Positions 1 through 4,982 of a stretch of DNA of 5,455 nt are shown here, in pieces. The stretch is from Treponema sp. (lineage in GTDB: Bacteria > Spirochaetota > Spirochaetia > Treponematales > Breznakiellaceae). Location of the stretch: assembly GCA_031276685.1 (NCBI GenBank), contig JAISMQ010000076.1:1-5455 (forward strand). The letters run 5' to 3'. The first letter of the stretch is position 1, and each line of letters begins with the position of its first letter. The translations under genes were made by a program, and so were the position numbers. The notes under the pieces were generated by a model. The model ran no database searches. It had not been told where the DNA came from and saw nothing but the letters and a program-made list of their open reading frames with translations.

Positions 1-1014
1 GCCCTCCTCAAACACCGGGATGTCAGCATCATCCTTGCCACCGGGGGGGAGGCCATGGTCCGGGCCGCCTATTCTTCGGGAAACCCCGCCATTGGGGTAG
101 GCCCCGGCAACGGCCCGGCTTTTATCGAGCGCAGCGCCGACATTCCCGCCGCGGTGGGGATGATCCTGGACAGCAAGACCTTCGACAACGGCACCATCTG
201 TGCCTCCGAGCAGTCCGTGGTGGCCGACGCCCCCATTGCCGCCCAGGTAGTCCGGGAATTTCAGCGCCAGGGGGCCTATTTCCTCAGCGAGGCCGAAAGC
301 GCCAAACTCAAGCCCCTCCTCTTCGCGGATAACCGGATGAATCCTACAATCGTCGGCAAAACGGCGGCCTCTATCGCGGAGATGGCGGGGATAAGCGTTC
401 CCCCGGAAACCCGGGTGCTTATTTCCCGGCAGACCGGGGTCGCCAGGGATAACCCCTACTCCCGGGAAAAGCTCTGCCCCGTCCTGGGATTTTACGAGGA
501 AGACGGCTGGGAAAAGGCCTGCGAACGCTGTGTTGCCATCCTTGCCAACGAGGGGGCGGGGCATACCATGTGCATCCACAGCAGAGACGAGGCGCTTATC
601 CGGGAATTTTCCCTGAAAAAGCCCGTCTCCCGGCTCCTGGTAAATACCCCCGGCGCATTGGGCGGTGTGGGGGCTACCACAAACCTGGCCCCGGCCCTGA
701 CCCTTGGCTGCGGCGCGGTGGGTAAAAGCGCCACCAGCGACAACATCAGCCCCATGAACCTGATCAACATCAGGCGGGTTGCCGCAGGCTGCCGCAGCCT
801 GGCCGATTTGCGATCCCATGCCCGGGCGGTTCTGGGAAAACAGGGCCCGGATGTTCCGGCTAAACCCGCCGGAAGCCTTCCGGGGAAGGCCGGGCCGGGG
901 AAGGAGCCGGAAAAGGGTGGCTCCAAAAAAGCGGGTTTCACCAGGGAAGACGTGGAATCCATCACGGAAATGGTTATAGCGCGGCTTGCCCAAAGGGCGG
1001 CGGCGGATAAATAA
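1..1014 (+). CDS. pduP: CoA-acylating aldehyde dehydrogenase (PduP/EutE/AdhE-N type), 5' truncated, with C-terminal encapsulation peptide
   Basis: The frame is open from base 1, so the gene starts upstream; the ATG at 55 is internal. By comparison with AdhE/PduP proteins roughly 150-200 N-terminal residues are missing. The enzyme would oxidise a short aldehyde to acyl-CoA with NAD+ and CoA inside the microcompartment. Seen: an ILATGG segment at codons 11-16, the AAYSSGNPAIGVGPGN segment, and the catalytic motif FDNGTICASEQ, whose Cys is at 199-201. The usual GPGNTP reads GPGNGP here. After the catalytic domain comes a Pro/Gly/Lys-rich linker (about 838-930), then a predicted amphipathic helix starting TREDVESI (about 940-1000), as expected for an encapsulation peptide. 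In Salmonella PduP this peptide is N-terminal; a C-terminal one is typical of several glycyl-radical and related BMC loci. Followed by a 74-nt gap and the BMC-H gene. The family is certain; the substrate (acetaldehyde or propionaldehyde) is not. Confidence 0.95.
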   Translation, partial: ALLKHRDVSIILATGGEAMVRAAYSSGNPAIGVGPGNGPAFIERSADIPAAVGMILDSKTFDNGTICASEQSVVADAPIAAQVVREFQRQGAYFLSEAESAKLKPLLFADNRMNPTIVGKTAASIAEMAGISVPPETRVLISRQTGVARDNPYSREKLCPVLGFYEEDGWEKACERCVAILANEGAGHTMCIHSRDEALIREFSLKKPVSRLLVNTPGALGGVGATTNLAPALTLGCGAVGKSATSDNISPMNLINIRRVAAGCRSLADLRSHARAVLGKQGPDVPAKPAGSLPGKAGPGKEPEKGGSKKAGFTREDVESITEMVIARLAQRAAADK

Positions 1015-1060
1015 GGCGGTTCCAAAATCCGGCTTAAGGGCCGCGATCTTGAAACTGCCT
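1014..1060 (+). repeat. Imperfect intercistronic hairpin between aldehyde dehydrogenase and BMC-H
   Basis: AGGCGGTT (1014-1021) can pair with AACTGCCT (1053-1060), giving an 8-bp stem with one G-U pair. A small inner stem CGGC (1030-1033)/GCCG (1040-1043) lies inside the loop. No T-run follows, so this is not a normal intrinsic terminator. It overlaps the last base of the upstream stop codon. It may protect or process the mRNA ahead of the shell gene. Its sequence resembles the hairpin at 3099-3125. Confidence 0.4.
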
Positions 1061-1072
1061 CAATCAACCTGT

Positions 1073-1080
1073 AGGAGGGT
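1073..1080 (+). promoter_or_regulatory. Strong ribosome binding site for BMC-H
   Basis: AGGAGGGT lies 8 nt before the ATG at 1089. It is the best Shine-Dalgarno match in the window and fits the high copy number needed for the main shell tile. It also fixes the BMC-H start. Confidence 0.8.
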
Positions 1081-1088
1081 AAAAAGAG

Positions 1089-1385
1089 ATGGCTGAAACA
1101 CTGTTGGCGCTTGGAATGGTGGAGACGAAGGGACTGGTAGCCTCGATAGAGGCCGCCGATGCCATGGTAAAGGCCGCGAATGTGGGGCTTATCGGCAAGG
1201 TCCATGTGGGCGGCGGGCTGGTTACGGTGATGGTCCGGGGAGACGTGGGGGCTGTCAAGGCCGCCACCGACGCGGGGGCTGCGGCAGCGGCGAAAGTGGG
1301 CGAGCTGGTATCGGTACACGTCATTCCCCGGCCCCATTCGGATGTGGAAAACATCCTGCCCACCTTTAAGACCTCCGACAAGTAA
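1089..1385 (+). CDS. pduA: BMC-H hexameric microcompartment shell protein (PduA/PduJ/EutM family)
   Basis: A 98-residue single BMC domain that forms cyclic hexamers tiling the flat facets of the shell. Seen: ALGMVETKGL near the N-terminus (residues 7-16), EAADAMVKAANV (21-32) with the edge lysine K28, the pore loop VGGGLV (40-45), VRGDVGAVKAATDAGA (49-64) and HVIPRPH (77-83) with the conserved interface arginine R81. The pore triplet is Gly-Gly-Gly as in EutM, rather than the Gly-Ser-Gly of PduA, while the N-terminal half reads like PduA/PduJ, so the choice between pdu and eut names is arbitrary. The tail after residue 90 is short. The stop overlaps the next start by one base (TAATG). It is the only BMC-H in the window; such operons commonly hold more than one. 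Confidence 0.97.
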   Translation: MAETLLALGMVETKGLVASIEAADAMVKAANVGLIGKVHVGGGLVTVMVRGDVGAVKAATDAGAAAAAKVGELVSVHVIPRPHSDVENILPTFKTSDK

Positions 1386-2176
1386 TGAGGGTCGTTACCC
1401 AGGCCGAATTACGCAGCATGTTGCTCCCCGCGGCCTGCAAGGAGTACACACCGCCTTCCGGCGCGTTTGTAACGCCGGAGGCGCGGGACTATCTTATTTC
1501 CCGGGGTATCGAGTTGAAGAAAGATCCTGAAGCGCCGGAAACCATGCCGGTTGAACCTATCCCCATGCGGGGGAAGCGTACCTACGTGGACGCCGAAACC
1601 GGGGAGTTTTACGCCGAAAAACCGGAGCACATGACCCACCTGCGGGGGAATCTCCTGGTGCCAAAGACCCACCGGCGTATCGCCTTCCGGGGGGCCATTG
1701 ATTCCCTGGAGGCGGATGTGCTTGAGGCCGCCCTATTGGCGGCGGAGCAGGGCGAGGAAGAGACCAGGAAGGGGCTTGGGGAGATACTCCGCTGTTTGAA
1801 GGATGTCATGTCCGCGGAGGTAGGCGAAACCCCCCTTGAAGCCCCGCAGCTCTTCGGTCTTTCCGCCGGGGAACTGCGCCGGCAAACCCACGATGTAAAG
1901 AGCGCCTTCGGGATAGACCATCCGAACCCGGACTACACCATGGGCCCCTTGGCGGTACGGCTCAATACCCTGCGAACCCGTGTCCGCAGCGCGGAGCTTC
2001 TGGCAGTGAAGACTTTCTGTCCCCGGGGCGAGTATCCCCGGGACGATATAATCCTTACCCTTAACCGTCTTTCGAGCGCGGTGTATTGGCTCTTCTGCCG
2101 TTATATTTCCCGGCAAAGCCCGGAAACAGGGAAAGCGGAAGGGCTGGAAGATCACAAGGGGAACCGGCGTGGATAG
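1385..2176 (+). CDS. eutT: EutT-type corrinoid (cobalamin) adenosyltransferase, form lacking the CCxxC motif
   Basis: A 263-residue protein. EutT transfers the adenosyl group of ATP to the reduced corrinoid, making adenosylcobalamin for B12-dependent BMC enzymes. Seen: an N-terminal module (residues 1-47) with VVTQAEL and a GAFVTPEARDYL segment as in EutT and EutQ; THL near 84-86; RIAFRGAIDSLEA from residue 98; GLSAGELRRQTH; LNTLRTRVRSAE (193-204) and LNRLSSAVYW (226-235), all recognisable EutT landmarks. The HX11CCX2C metal-binding motif of enterobacterial EutT is absent: the stretch between residue 66 and THL holds no cysteine, as in the Listeria-type class from memory. The ATG at 1385 overlaps the BMC-H stop (TAATG) with no good Shine-Dalgarno sequence, so translation is probably coupled. 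It ends 8 nt inside pduL. Activity is inferred; a structural or regulatory role cannot be excluded. Confidence 0.85.
   Translation: MRVVTQAELRSMLLPAACKEYTPPSGAFVTPEARDYLISRGIELKKDPEAPETMPVEPIPMRGKRTYVDAETGEFYAEKPEHMTHLRGNLLVPKTHRRIAFRGAIDSLEADVLEAALLAAEQGEEETRKGLGEILRCLKDVMSAEVGETPLEAPQLFGLSAGELRRQTHDVKSAFGIDHPNPDYTMGPLAVRLNTLRTRVRSAELLAVKTFCPRGEYPRDDIILTLNRLSSAVYWLFCRYISRQSPETGKAEGLEDHKGNRRG
2156..2161 (+). promoter_or_regulatory. Ribosome binding site deciding the GTG start of pduL
   Basis: AAGGGG lies 7 nt before the GTG at 2169, inside the end of the EutT gene. It supports GTG as the start, which keeps the N-terminal targeting helix in the protein. Confidence 0.6.
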
Positions 2177-3092
2177 AGAAGAGATCCGGAAAATTGTAGA
2201 GAAAGTCCTGGAAAAGAAGGGACTCTACGGCGGAAGCGGGAGGGAGTCCTGTCCCGGCGCCCGGGAGGCCGAGGTACCGGTTATTCCGGTTGAGGTTTCG
2301 GCCCGGCATGTGCATCTTACCCGGGAAGCCCTGGATACCCTTTTCGGGCCCCAGGCGGGTCTTACGGAAAAACGGGCTCTCTCCCAGCCGGGGGAATTCT
2401 TGAGCGAAGAGCGGGTGCGGCTGATAGGCCCCAAGGGGGATATCGGCAATGTGGCCGTTCTGGGGCCCCTGCGCAAGGCGGTACAGGCGGAAATCTCCCT
2501 GGCCGACGCCCGGGTCCTGGGGCTGGAGGCCCCTCTAAGGCTTTCGGGGGATCTTTCCGGGGCGGCGGATCTCTATATCGCGGGCCCCGCGGGAGTTCTC
2601 CACGCCAAGGGGGCGGCTATCATCGCGAAAAACCACATCCACCTGCGCCCCCGGGACGCCGGGGCTCTGGGGCTTTCTGACGGCGCCAGTGTCCGGGTGC
2701 GGGTCAATACGGAACGGCCCCTGGTTTTTGAGGATGTGGCTGTCCGGGTGCGGGATACCTTTATGCCCGCCATGCACATCGACTTTGACGAGGCCAACGC
2801 CTGTATGCTGGGAACGGGAACCAGCGCGGAGATTCTGGCGGCATACGGCGCTGCAGAGCGGCAAACCGCCGGGTGCGGCAGGCCGCCGGGTGAAGCTTCT
2901 CCCCCGGAAACCGCGCCGCGACCCCCTCCGGTTCCGGCCCCCAAATCCCAAAGGCTCCTGGTTACCGAGGCGGAGGCGAAACGTTTAGTTGCCGGTCCCG
3001 GGGGAACCTTAAGCTTCCCCAAGGGAACTATCGTTACCCCCGCGGCGAAGGACGTGTTCTCGTATGCGGGCTGTCCTGTTAAGTTTGTATAG
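2169..3092 (+). CDS. pduL: PduL-type phosphate acyltransferase with extra C-terminal EutT/EutQ-N-like module
   Basis: PduL interconverts acyl-CoA and acyl-phosphate, recycling CoA inside the microcompartment. Residues 1-18 form a charged amphipathic helix (DREEIRKIVEKVLE), a likely encapsulation peptide, followed by a Gly/Ser-rich linker. The catalytic core covers about 36-220 and has two related halves. Expected zinc ligands are visible: H47 and H49 (SARHVHLT), E108 (QAEIS), H156 and H158 (NHIHLRP) and H203 (MHIDFDEANA). The protein has 307 residues against roughly 210-230 usual for the family. The excess is a Pro-rich linker (about 225-260) and a terminal module (262-307) starting RLLVTEAEA and containing GTIVTPAAKD, resembling the first 47 residues of the adjacent EutT. 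GTG start; overlaps eutT by 8 nt. Followed by a 268-nt gap. The family is sure; the role of the tail is unknown. Confidence 0.95.
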   Translation: MDREEIRKIVEKVLEKKGLYGGSGRESCPGAREAEVPVIPVEVSARHVHLTREALDTLFGPQAGLTEKRALSQPGEFLSEERVRLIGPKGDIGNVAVLGPLRKAVQAEISLADARVLGLEAPLRLSGDLSGAADLYIAGPAGVLHAKGAAIIAKNHIHLRPRDAGALGLSDGASVRVRVNTERPLVFEDVAVRVRDTFMPAMHIDFDEANACMLGTGTSAEILAAYGAAERQTAGCGRPPGEASPPETAPRPPPVPAPKSQRLLVTEAEAKRLVAGPGGTLSFPKGTIVTPAAKDVFSYAGCPVKFV

Positions 3093-3095
3093 TGA

Positions 3096-3127
3096 GCGTT
3101 TCCCAAAAACTGAAGTTTTGGGAAAGC
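3096..3127 (+). terminator. Strong hairpin just after pduL (terminator, attenuator or mRNA-stability element)
   Basis: TTTCCCAAAA (3099-3108) pairs perfectly with TTTTGGGAAA (3116-3125) over 10 bp around a 7-nt loop. GC at 3096-3097 can extend the stem with GC at 3126-3127 if G3098 bulges. The stem begins only a few bases after the pduL TAG. The 3' flank is GCCTCTAG, not a T-run, so classical intrinsic termination is doubtful. Partial attenuation or 3'-end protection, lowering expression of the downstream genes relative to the upstream ones, is plausible. Confidence 0.5.
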
Positions 3128-3179
3128 CTCTAGTACCTTGTATACCCTAAATGACCGGATAAGAGAGATGGAATATGAA

Positions 3180-3303
3180 GAAGAATATAAACCTCAAAGT
3201 CGCACAAAGGTACACGAAGGGCCAATTTTTTCAACTTTATCCTTCCTTCCTTCGTGCGCCGCGAACCGAAGGTTCGACTTCGCCGTTGTGGTAAGAATTC
3301 TTC
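3180..3303 (+). repeat. Long imperfect palindrome in the pduL-eutN gap
   Basis: This gap is AT-richer than its surroundings and holds no convincing gene. Outer arms: GAAGAAT (3180-3186) pairs with ATTCTTC (3297-3303); after a 4-nt interruption on both sides, 3191-3204 pairs with 3279-3292 at 10 of 14 positions. Inner arms: CACGAAGG (3213-3220) pairs exactly with CCTTCGTG (3249-3256). The right arm has its own hairpin CGAACC/GGTTCG (3262-3267/3271-3276), which competes with CCTTCG/CGAAGG (3249-3254/3267-3272). A short CCTT tandem run lies at 3241-3253. It could be a dispersed palindromic repeat or MITE-like relic, or a structured leader of the eutN-pduS-pduT segment. Confidence 0.5.
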
Positions 3304-3329
3304 ATCCGTACTGCCTAACGTTTTAGATG

Positions 3330-3355
3330 TTACAAGCTACTAGTTTGTAAAGGAG
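3330..3355 (+). promoter_or_regulatory. Ribosome binding site of eutN with a hairpin running into it
   Basis: AAGGAG (3350-3355) lies 5 nt before the ATG at 3361 and fixes that start. Immediately upstream TTACAAGC (3330-3337) can pair with GTTTGTAA (3343-3350), 8 bp with one G-U and a 5-nt loop. The stem shares base 3350 with the ribosome binding site, so it could modulate initiation or only present the site as single-stranded. Confidence 0.5.
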
Positions 3356-3360
3356 ATCCC

Positions 3361-3630
3361 ATGCAGATATGTAAGGTGATTGGTCACATTTGGAGTACCA
3401 AAAAAGAAGCTTCCCTGGAGGGGCTCAAATTCATGGTGGTCCGGGAAAAGGACGCCGCCGGCAGGTCTCCCTTCGTCGCCGCGGATCTGGTGGGCGCGGG
3501 AGAGGGGGAGGATGTTCTGGTGGTATCCGGCAGCACGGCCCGCTGCGCGGTCAGGAACAACGCCCCCATTGACGCGGCCATTGTGGGTATCATCGACACC
3601 TGCGAAACCGAAAAAGCCGGAGGAAAATGA
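3361..3630 (+). CDS. eutN: BMC-P pentameric vertex protein (EutN/PduN/CcmL family)
   Basis: An 89-residue protein of the usual length for this family. Pentamers cap the twelve vertices of the polyhedral shell. Seen: an N-terminal strand MQICKVIGHIWSTKK, LEGLKFMVV (residues 19-27), the glycine-rich family motif around DLVGAGEGEDVLVVSGSTAR (42-61), and the C-terminal PIDAAIVGIID (69-79). Low copy number is expected because only 60 chains are needed per closed shell; this fits its position after the gap and hairpin, separate from the BMC-H gene. The final four bases form an ATGA overlap with pduS. The pdu and eut homologues cannot be separated by eye, so the symbol is by family. Confidence 0.95.
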   Translation: MQICKVIGHIWSTKKEASLEGLKFMVVREKDAAGRSPFVAADLVGAGEGEDVLVVSGSTARCAVRNNAPIDAAIVGIIDTCETEKAGGK

Positions 3631-4982
3631 ACCTTCCCCAACTGGTTCTTGAGGCGGGGGTCGTGGGCTGCGGGGGCGCGGGCTTCCCCACCCAGGTAAA
3701 ATACGCAAAACCGGCGGAACTGTTTCTGGTGAACGGCGCCGAATGCGAACCCCTCCTGGGAACCGATCGGTACATTATGGCTCATTTCGCCGAAAAACTC
3801 TGTACCGCCGCCCTGGCGGTGCAGGGGCATCTGGGGGCAAAACGAGTCATTTTCGTGTTGAAAAAGCATTACCGGCAACAGATAGAAGCCTTAAAAAGCG
3901 CCGCGGCCGCCCAGGGCGCGGGGATAGAGCTGTGCCTTTTGGACAGCGTGTATCCCGCCGGGGACGAGCAGGTGCTTCTGTACGAGGCGGCGGGGCTGGT
4001 CGTGCCCCCCGGCGGCATCCCCGTCCAGGCCGGGGCGGTAATCTCCAACGCGGGAACCCTCCTCTCGGTGGCGGATGCCCTGGAGGGGAAGCCGGTAACC
4101 CACAAGTACCTTACCGTTACCGGAGAGGTGGCCCGGCCCGGCGTGTTCCGTGTCCCCCTGGGCCTGAGCTACGGGGAATGTATCGCCCTGGCGGGCGGGC
4201 CAAAGATCGGCGATTACTGTATTGTCACCGGGGGGCCGCTCATGGGCCGGCTGGAAGACCCGGACAGGCCGGAAGCTCAGGTGGTAACCAAAACAACATC
4301 GGGGATCATCCTCTTGCCGGCGGATCACTATCTGCGCAGGAGGAGCCATGTTCCCCTGATCCACCTGCGGAACCGGGCCCGGGCCGCCTGTATCCAGTGC
4401 GCCATGTGTTCCGCCTCCTGCCCCCGGTCTCTTTTGGGCAGCCCCCTCCGGCCCCACCTGGTGATGAGGGCCTTCGCCTCGGCCCAAAGCATGGACGAAC
4501 TGGTTCAAATCCAGGCGGCAAGAAACGCCCTGCTCTGCTGTGAGTGCGGAATCTGCGAGATCTACGCCTGCCCCATGGAACTTCAGCCCTGCAGGATCAA
4601 TGTGCTGCTGAAGGGGGAGATTCGCCGCCGGGGAATCGAATTCCGGCCTCCTCCGGGAGGCGGGCCCGCCATTGACCGGCCCTACCGCCGCATACCCTCG
4701 CAGCGCATGGCTTCCCGGGCAGGGGTTCTGCCCTACTACCACATCCCCGTGGACGAATTCCGTGACGCGCCGGGCTGCGGCCGGGTAGCCATCCCCCTGC
4801 GGATGCACGCCGGAGTTCCCGCCGTACCCTGCGTAAAGGCCGGCCAAAGGGTCCGCCAGGGGGAGCTTGTCGCGGATATTCCCGCCGGGGCTCTGGGGGC
4901 GAAGATCCACGCATCCATAGACGGGCTGGTCAGGGAAGCGGGCAACCGTATCGTGATTGAGGCGGAAGGGGACACGCCATGA
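3627..4982 (+). CDS. pduS: PduS-type RnfC-like Fe-S flavoprotein (electron transfer, microcompartment associated)
   Basis: A 451-residue protein matching PduS, which in Salmonella is an FMN and [4Fe-4S] protein associated with the shell and implicated in cobalamin reduction. Seen in order: the NuoF/RnfC-like flavin/nucleotide fold with GVVGCGGAGFPT (residues 11-22) and NGAECEP (36-42); an SLBB-like segment VTGEVARPGVF followed by GGPKIGDY and GGPLMG (about 160-207); a first ferredoxin motif Cx2Cx2Cx3CP (C255, C258, C261, C265); a second motif C304, C307, C310, C315 with an extra C305; and a C-terminal barrel-sandwich-like domain with a GxxVxxGxL pattern and GAKIHASIDG. No membrane segment is seen. 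It overlaps eutN and pduT by ATGA at each end. GGAGG at 3619-3623 is unusually close to its ATG (3 nt), suggesting coupled initiation. Its likely partner is the Fe-S shell protein encoded next. It could serve NADH recycling, corrin reduction or another redox reaction. Confidence 0.95.
   Translation: MNLPQLVLEAGVVGCGGAGFPTQVKYAKPAELFLVNGAECEPLLGTDRYIMAHFAEKLCTAALAVQGHLGAKRVIFVLKKHYRQQIEALKSAAAAQGAGIELCLLDSVYPAGDEQVLLYEAAGLVVPPGGIPVQAGAVISNAGTLLSVADALEGKPVTHKYLTVTGEVARPGVFRVPLGLSYGECIALAGGPKIGDYCIVTGGPLMGRLEDPDRPEAQVVTKTTSGIILLPADHYLRRRSHVPLIHLRNRARAACIQCAMCSASCPRSLLGSPLRPHLVMRAFASAQSMDELVQIQAARNALLCCECGICEIYACPMELQPCRINVLLKGEIRRRGIEFRPPPGGGPAIDRPYRRIPSQRMASRAGVLPYYHIPVDEFRDAPGCGRVAIPLRMHAGVPAVPCVKAGQRVRQGELVADIPAGALGAKIHASIDGLVREAGNRIVIEAEGDTP
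4966..4971 (+). promoter_or_regulatory. Ribosome binding site for the PduT-type shell gene
   Basis: AAGGGG lies 7 nt before the ATG at 4979, the same sequence and spacing as used by pduL. It favours the ATG at 4979 over the in-frame ATG at 4988. Confidence 0.55.

Noticed and set aside
1014..1060. Intrinsic terminator after the aldehyde dehydrogenase
   Set aside because: The hairpin is imperfect with a large loop and no following T-run, and the next gene is in the same functional operon.
492..1337. Long minus-strand ORF opposite the aldehyde dehydrogenase and BMC-H
   Set aside because: It lies antisense to two clear protein families, and its translation is rich in Arg/Pro/Ser without domains, as expected from GC-rich complementary reading.
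3118..3146. Possible promoter TTGGGA, 17 nt, TATACC
   Set aside because: The -35 element is inside the hairpin after pduL and both boxes are weak matches; not enough to call an internal promoter.
3293..3302. Perfect 10-bp palindrome AAGAATTCTT as an operator
   Set aside because: Short AT-rich palindromes arise easily, and this one forms part of the outer arm of the larger imperfect palindrome.
3138..3326. Possible 62-codon ORF in the pduL-eutN gap (TTG start, or 52 codons from the ATG at 3168)
   Set aside because: No good ribosome binding site, a composition that changes midway, no recognisable domain, and it runs across the palindromic repeat at 3180-3303.
3743..4543. Plus-strand 266-codon ORF in another frame of pduS
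   Set aside because: Arg/Gly/Pro-rich low-information translation inside a gene whose true frame shows all expected motifs.
3891..4910. Minus-strand 339-codon ORF opposite pduS
   Set aside because: Shadow of the well-supported pduS reading frame; no recognisable motif.
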